From a virus: a DNA stretch of 64,000 nucleotides. Positions 61,490 to 64,000 of this stretch are shown here, one piece after another. The stretch spans positions 1 to 64,000 of IMG/VR virus record IMGVR_UViG_3300024335_000010. One strand, 5' to 3'. Every line of letters starts with the position of its first letter. The first letter of the stretch is position 1. The notes beneath the pieces are model-generated. The model did no database searches, was not told the DNA's origin, and saw only the letters and a list, made by a program, of their open reading frames with translations. The translations under genes were made by a program, and so were the position numbers.

Positions 61490-61518
61490 AATATACCAAA
61501 TAAAATAGTAAATGTCAA
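61490..61518 (-). promoter_or_regulatory. Sigma70-type early promoter for the 90-residue protein gene
   Basis: On the minus strand, TTGACA (61518-61513) and TATATT (61495-61490) are 17 bp apart, with TGG just before the -10 box. The ATG follows 27 bases later. Confidence 0.85.
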
Positions 61519-61542
61519 TAGTTAATTTCATTTCATACGAAA

Positions 61543-61866
61543 TTAATGTACGGTTTGATTTGGCATTGGTAATGAGTCAATCATTTCCGTACCGTGATCT
61601 CCGTAACCAGATCTACATATGTCGTATATAGTAACAAATGAAGAATCAGAATAAGACTCTATTTCAGCAACGAAACAATGCTTTAAATGTGGTCTAATAA
61701 ATTTGTGCATATATTCAAATGCTTCTCTGCGCGTCTTCCAAGAAACCGCTTGTGTTAACTCTAAAAAGTTATGTGCAGAAAACAACATTCCTACTCCACC
61801 CATTTCCTCATCGTTTCGTGTACCTAAAAATACACCGTCGTCTGGATCAATTATTATGTACTTCAA
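61543..61866 (-). CDS. Unknown small protein with TTG start (107 aa)
   Basis: No early in-frame ATG exists, so TTG 61866 is used; AAAGGG lies about eight bases before it, inside the end of the upstream gene. The sequence KYIIIDPDDGVFLGTRNDEEMGGVGMLFSAHNFLEL ... KTRREAFEYMHKFI suggests a small alpha/beta fold with a helix that recalls phage proteins modifying how arguments in a strand are displayed as a nuclease-like or acyl-protein fold, but no motif is diagnostic. It overlaps the preceding gene by 20 bases, so it depends on the promoter at 62769. Confidence 0.65.
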   Translation of the reverse strand: MKYIIIDPDDGVFLGTRNDEEMGGVGMLFSAHNFLELTQAVSWKTRREAFEYMHKFIRPHLKHCFVAEIESYSDSSFVTIYDICRSGYGDHGTEMIDSLPMPNQTVH

Positions 61867-62431
61867 GTGGATACCCTTTAAACCCTTCCCACCAATATGG
61901 TGCTATTCTACCTTTTTGCCATACCGCGAATTCCTTAGCAGCATGATAATAATTACGATATGCCTGTACTGGATTACCTTCAACTTTACATTCTGGATAG
62001 TGGTTCATAGCTTGAGGGAACTCAGTCAAACCAATGTCTGGTATGTTTGTAGGAGGTGTAGAAAGGATATCTTTTAATTTGTTTATAGTCATATGAGTCT
62101 TTTTATACCTTAGTTGGAACTCATCAGAAAGCCCTAAAAGGTGCTCGTAGTGCCATATATAATTGGCCTTAGATGCCATCGTCCATACCGTACATGGATG
62201 TGCGTGATGAACAGCTTTATATAGTATTTCTTCCATGTTTCCACTGTTGTGAACATAGTATTTTACCATACGTTTGCCAGATTTTGAAGGTCGTTTTTCC
62301 ATATAACCATCAAGCATACGATGTGCAGTGGACAACATTTGACCTGCCTCAACTATCATTTTTGAGCAGTGCTTGTCACACATCATTTGAGCCGCTTCGC
62401 GCGGCTCTTCTGATAAGACGAATATATTCAT
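61847..62431 (-). CDS. Conserved phage protein, DenV-like in look but function unknown (194 aa)
   Basis: The protein starts MNIFVLSEEPREAAQMMCDKHCSKMIVEAGQMLSTAHRMLDG, then HHAHPCTVWTMASKANYIWHYEHLLGL, LRYKKTHMT, PQAMNHYPE and AYRNYYHAAKEFAVWQKGRIAPYWW. This pattern (CDKH, NYxWxxEH, YRxYY, TWW-like end) is spread through many phages. Its His/Cys-rich start somewhat resembles pyrimidine-dimer glycosylases of the DenV type, but the assignment is uncertain. It overlaps the next gene and is in a three-gene early operon. Confidence 0.8.
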   Translation of the reverse strand: MNIFVLSEEPREAAQMMCDKHCSKMIVEAGQMLSTAHRMLDGYMEKRPSKSGKRMVKYYVHNSGNMEEILYKAVHHAHPCTVWTMASKANYIWHYEHLLGLSDEFQLRYKKTHMTINKLKDILSTPPTNIPDIGLTEFPQAMNHYPECKVEGNPVQAYRNYYHAAKEFAVWQKGRIAPYWWEGFKGYPLEVHNN

Positions 62432-62432
62432 A

Positions 62433-62741
62433 TTACTTTCCCATTATTTTATCATGCCATTCAGGGTTTTTGTTAGCAAGAATTGCGTGAGGAGTCATAC
62501 CAAACAAGTAAGCATTTGCGTAATCTTCAACTGTGTGATTAGCAATAAGTTCTTTAAGAAACTTTGCTTTTGTAATCGGTCCTTTATATTTAAACCGAGC
62601 GATGAAAAGATCCTTACCTTTTCCAACGTTTGAAGGATGGATGCGAGGATGTGCTTCCCATACTGGACGACCTTCATAATCGCCTTGGTACATTAAGTAT
62701 CCACCGTGGTAGCTGAACTTTGTTTTGTCAAATTTTGTCAT
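62433..62741 (-). CDS. Unknown small basic protein (102 aa), first gene of an early operon
   Basis: AAGGAAAC precedes the ATG. The sequence FSYHGGYLMYQGDYEGRPVWEAHPRIHPSNVGKGKDLFIARFKYKG forms a beta-rich start followed by helices (TKAKFLKELIANHTVEDYANAYLFG). It is moderately basic, so it may bind nucleic acid, but there is no known motif. A near-consensus early promoter lies 28 bases upstream. Confidence 0.72.
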   Translation of the reverse strand: MTKFDKTKFSYHGGYLMYQGDYEGRPVWEAHPRIHPSNVGKGKDLFIARFKYKGPITKAKFLKELIANHTVEDYANAYLFGMTPHAILANKNPEWHDKIMGK

Positions 62742-62768
62742 AATATAGTTTCCTTATTGATTGATTCT

Positions 62769-62797
62769 AATATAACCAATTTCATAACGAATGTCAA
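62769..62797 (-). promoter_or_regulatory. Sigma70-type early promoter for the 62.7-61.5 kb operon
   Basis: On the minus strand, TTGACA (62797-62792) and TATATT (62774-62769) are 17 bp apart. The -10 box is followed by AGAATCA, as at 61490. Confidence 0.85.
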
Positions 62798-62810
62798 TAG
62801 TTAATTTTAT

Positions 62811-62978
62811 TTATTTCCAAGAAGCTTCAAGTGCTTCAAAATTTGACAACATATCTTTCTTTTCTATCAGTAGTTTTTCCAAACTATGAAGGGCAGCAAA
62901 TTTCTCATCAGCCGCCCCTTCGTTAATTGCTATTAACGCATTTTCAATAACTTTTATATCGTGTGCTACTTCAACCAT
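62811..62978 (-). CDS. Small coiled-coil-like protein with its own early promoter (55 aa)
   Basis: The ATG at 62978 has AAAGGAG about eight bases upstream (62987-62993). An early promoter lies at 63004-63032. The stop TAA at 62811 is 14 bases before the next promoter. The product (MVEVAHDIKVIENALIAINE ... LEKLLIEKKDMLSNFEALEASWK) is short, acidic-to-neutral and predicted as a pair of helices. Promoter, ribosome site and tight fit between neighbours support a real gene. Function unknown. Confidence 0.75.
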   Translation of the reverse strand: MVEVAHDIKVIENALIAINEGAADEKFAALHSLEKLLIEKKDMLSNFEALEASWK

Positions 62979-63003
62979 TTTGATTCTCCTTTAATTTAGA
63001 ATC

Positions 63004-63032
63004 AATATATCACAGTTTATAGCAGATGTCAA
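63004..63032 (-). promoter_or_regulatory. Sigma70-type early promoter for the 55-residue gene
   Basis: On the minus strand, TTGACA (63032-63027) and TATATT (63009-63004) are 17 bp apart. It sits immediately after the stop codon of the 76-residue protein gene. Confidence 0.85.
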
Positions 63033-63033
63033 T

Positions 63034-63264
63034 CTATACTACGCGTGGTTCTTGTGGTTCTTTAAAATGAATTCCAATCATGTCTAATACGTCTTGGTAT
63101 TTTGCCATTTCTAAGATTTCTAATTCCATTGCTTCAAACACATCAGGATGTTCGCCAATACCTGCAGGGTTTGCAAGATATACTTCGACATTCATTTTAT
63201 GTTTATCAATGTGACCTTGTGCATGTGAACGCATAGCTTCCAACATTTTGTTTCTATCAATCAT
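63034..63264 (-). CDS. Small conserved phage protein (76 aa)
   Basis: AAAAAGGAATAT precedes the ATG. HIDKHKMNVEVYLANPAGIGEHPDVFEAMELEI is a conserved segment in small proteins of marine T4-like phages, including cyanophages, always beside a replication or nuclease gene. Role unknown. It starts one base after the stop of the PD-(D/E)XK nuclease-like gene, so the two are on one transcript. Confidence 0.75.
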   Translation of the reverse strand: MIDRNKMLEAMRSHAQGHIDKHKMNVEVYLANPAGIGEHPDVFEAMELEILEMAKYQDVLDMIGIHFKEPQEPRVV

Positions 63265-63265
63265 A

Positions 63266-63934
63266 TTATATTCCTTTTTGCTTTTTATATTCTTTACGTA
63301 CTTTTAAGAAGTGTTCTAAATAATCATACGTGTTTACTTTAAAAACTTGAGGCTCTGAACCATCCACGGTAATCAGAATCACACCTTGTTTAATTGGTAT
63401 GCCGGTTCGTTCATAAAACGCTGCGGCATAAAAGGATGCTTGGATAAAATAACTTGTAATCCATTCTTCCTTTTTTGGTTTGCGAGATGTTTTAAAATCA
63501 ACGATAGATAGTTGACCATCAAACTCTGCAATACAATCTACTTGTCCCGCACACTTAAGGCGATCACTATATAGAAATTCTTCTTGGAACCAAACATTGT
63601 CTAAACGTTCATCCAAAATTGTTTTAAGATCATTAAACGAAGCGATGTTTGCAGGCATAGCACCTTTAGACCATCCTTCAACGTTATCAATATAATCTTC
63701 TGCTAATTTATGGACCGCAGTCCCTCGTGTGGCAGCTTGAGTAGAAATTCTATTTGCCTCTGCCTCACCGACACGTTTACGCCACTCAAGAATACCTTGT
63801 TTACTTAATATGCCAAGTACTGTGGTTATTGATGGATATGCTGATCCATCTGGCGTAAAATATCTTCTACCTGCTTCGGTAGTTTTACGTGTTAGTTTTG
63901 GGAGCACTACATCGTGCTCTACATGATTAAACAT
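63266..63934 (-). CDS. PD-(D/E)XK nuclease, RecB/Cas4-like exonuclease domain
   Basis: The protein has 222 residues. GTAVHKLAEDYI carries the His near the active site, AGQVDCIAEFDGQLSIVDFKTSRK supplies the D...D-x-K metal site (Asp in GQVD, Asp-x-Lys in VDFKTS), and YFIQASFYAAAF supplies the motif-IV-like Gln/Tyr. This is the phage-type PD-(D/E)XK exonuclease seen in Cas4/RecB relatives. It probably processes DNA ends in recombination or degrades host DNA; it is a stand-alone nuclease without a helicase domain. The start ATG at 63934 is followed upstream by an early promoter. Confidence 0.87.
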   Translation of the reverse strand: MFNHVEHDVVLPKLTRKTTEAGRRYFTPDGSAYPSITTVLGILSKQGILEWRKRVGEAEANRISTQAATRGTAVHKLAEDYIDNVEGWSKGAMPANIASFNDLKTILDERLDNVWFQEEFLYSDRLKCAGQVDCIAEFDGQLSIVDFKTSRKPKKEEWITSYFIQASFYAAAFYERTGIPIKQGVILITVDGSEPQVFKVNTYDYLEHFLKVRKEYKKQKGI

Positions 63935-63962
63935 AATATAAACCTCAAGTTAATTTAAATCT

Positions 63963-63991
63963 ATAATATCATAGATTCAATCAAATGTCAA
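63963..63991 (-). promoter_or_regulatory. Sigma70-type early promoter for the nuclease operon
   Basis: On the minus strand, TTGACA (63991-63986) and TATTAT (63968-63963) are 17 bp apart. The nuclease-like gene starts 28 bases after the -10 box. Nothing more is readable up to the window end at 64000. Confidence 0.82.
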
Positions 63992-64000
63992 TAGTTTTAT

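Noticed and set aside
1-64000. Prophage, transposon or tRNA-linked insertion explanation for the radical SAM island
   Set aside because: I saw no transposase, integrase, tRNA, flanking direct repeats or change in base composition. Island genes use the same AT-rich codons and promoter types as their neighbours.

Overview
The window is a 64 kb piece of an AT-rich, lytic, T4-like contractile-tailed phage (myovirus), most likely marine. The evidence is the T4 order of virion genes (gp13, gp14, gp15, gp16, gp17, gp18, gp19, gp20, core protein, gp21, gp22, gp23), many T4-type late promoters (TATAAATA), and marine-phage accessory families: collagen-like fibre, DUF932, BppU-like, GH130-like propeller, FkbM methyltransferase and 2-oxoglutarate oxygenase. 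A GapR/DUF2312-like gene hints at an alphaproteobacterial host. I saw no tRNA, rRNA, CRISPR array, insertion sequence or integrase.

Layout. (1) 1-23.6 kb, plus strand: a repeat-rich virion protein cut by the left edge, small virion proteins, a collagen-like fibre with an embedded cupredoxin-like domain and an S74 chaperone, and three further fibre proteins ending in one of about 2,795 residues. (2) 23.6-31.8 kb, plus strand, directly behind the longest fibre gene: two paralogous proteins of about 126 residues with a Cys-His-x-Ser tail (CHASCHSSCHSSRGRR type). Seven tightly packed genes follow, five of them paralogous radical SAM enzymes with a GPTD motif where GGE is expected. (3) 31.8-37.3 kb, minus strand: a seven-gene operon of four more radical SAM enzymes (three with SPASM-type and one with twitch-type Cys sets), a cupin oxygenase-like protein and two unknown proteins. 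It converges on region 2 with overlapping 3' ends. (4) 37.4-41.8 kb, plus strand: a 2OG oxygenase, two paralogous small proteins and a glycan-related set (GH130-like propeller, TPR-FkbM methyltransferase, nucleotidyltransferase-cupin fusion). (5) 41.9-57.5 kb: the T4 neck, tail, terminase and capsid genes, ending at a strong terminator. (6) 57.6-64 kb, minus strand: early-type accessory genes driven by near-consensus sigma70 promoters (TTGACA, 17 bp, TATATT).

The standout is the nine-enzyme radical SAM island at 23.6-37.3 kb. Its two CHxS-tailed proteins look like the substrates of a ribosomal-peptide-type or protein-modification system. Because they sit where T4-like phages put the fibre-tip adhesin gene (gene 38 position), my inference is that the phage makes a chemically modified virion or fibre-tip protein. 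The minus-strand half has an early-type promoter that overlaps a late-type one, so the maturation enzymes may be made before their substrates.

Functions come from reading motifs and synteny by eye. No database search or structure prediction was run.
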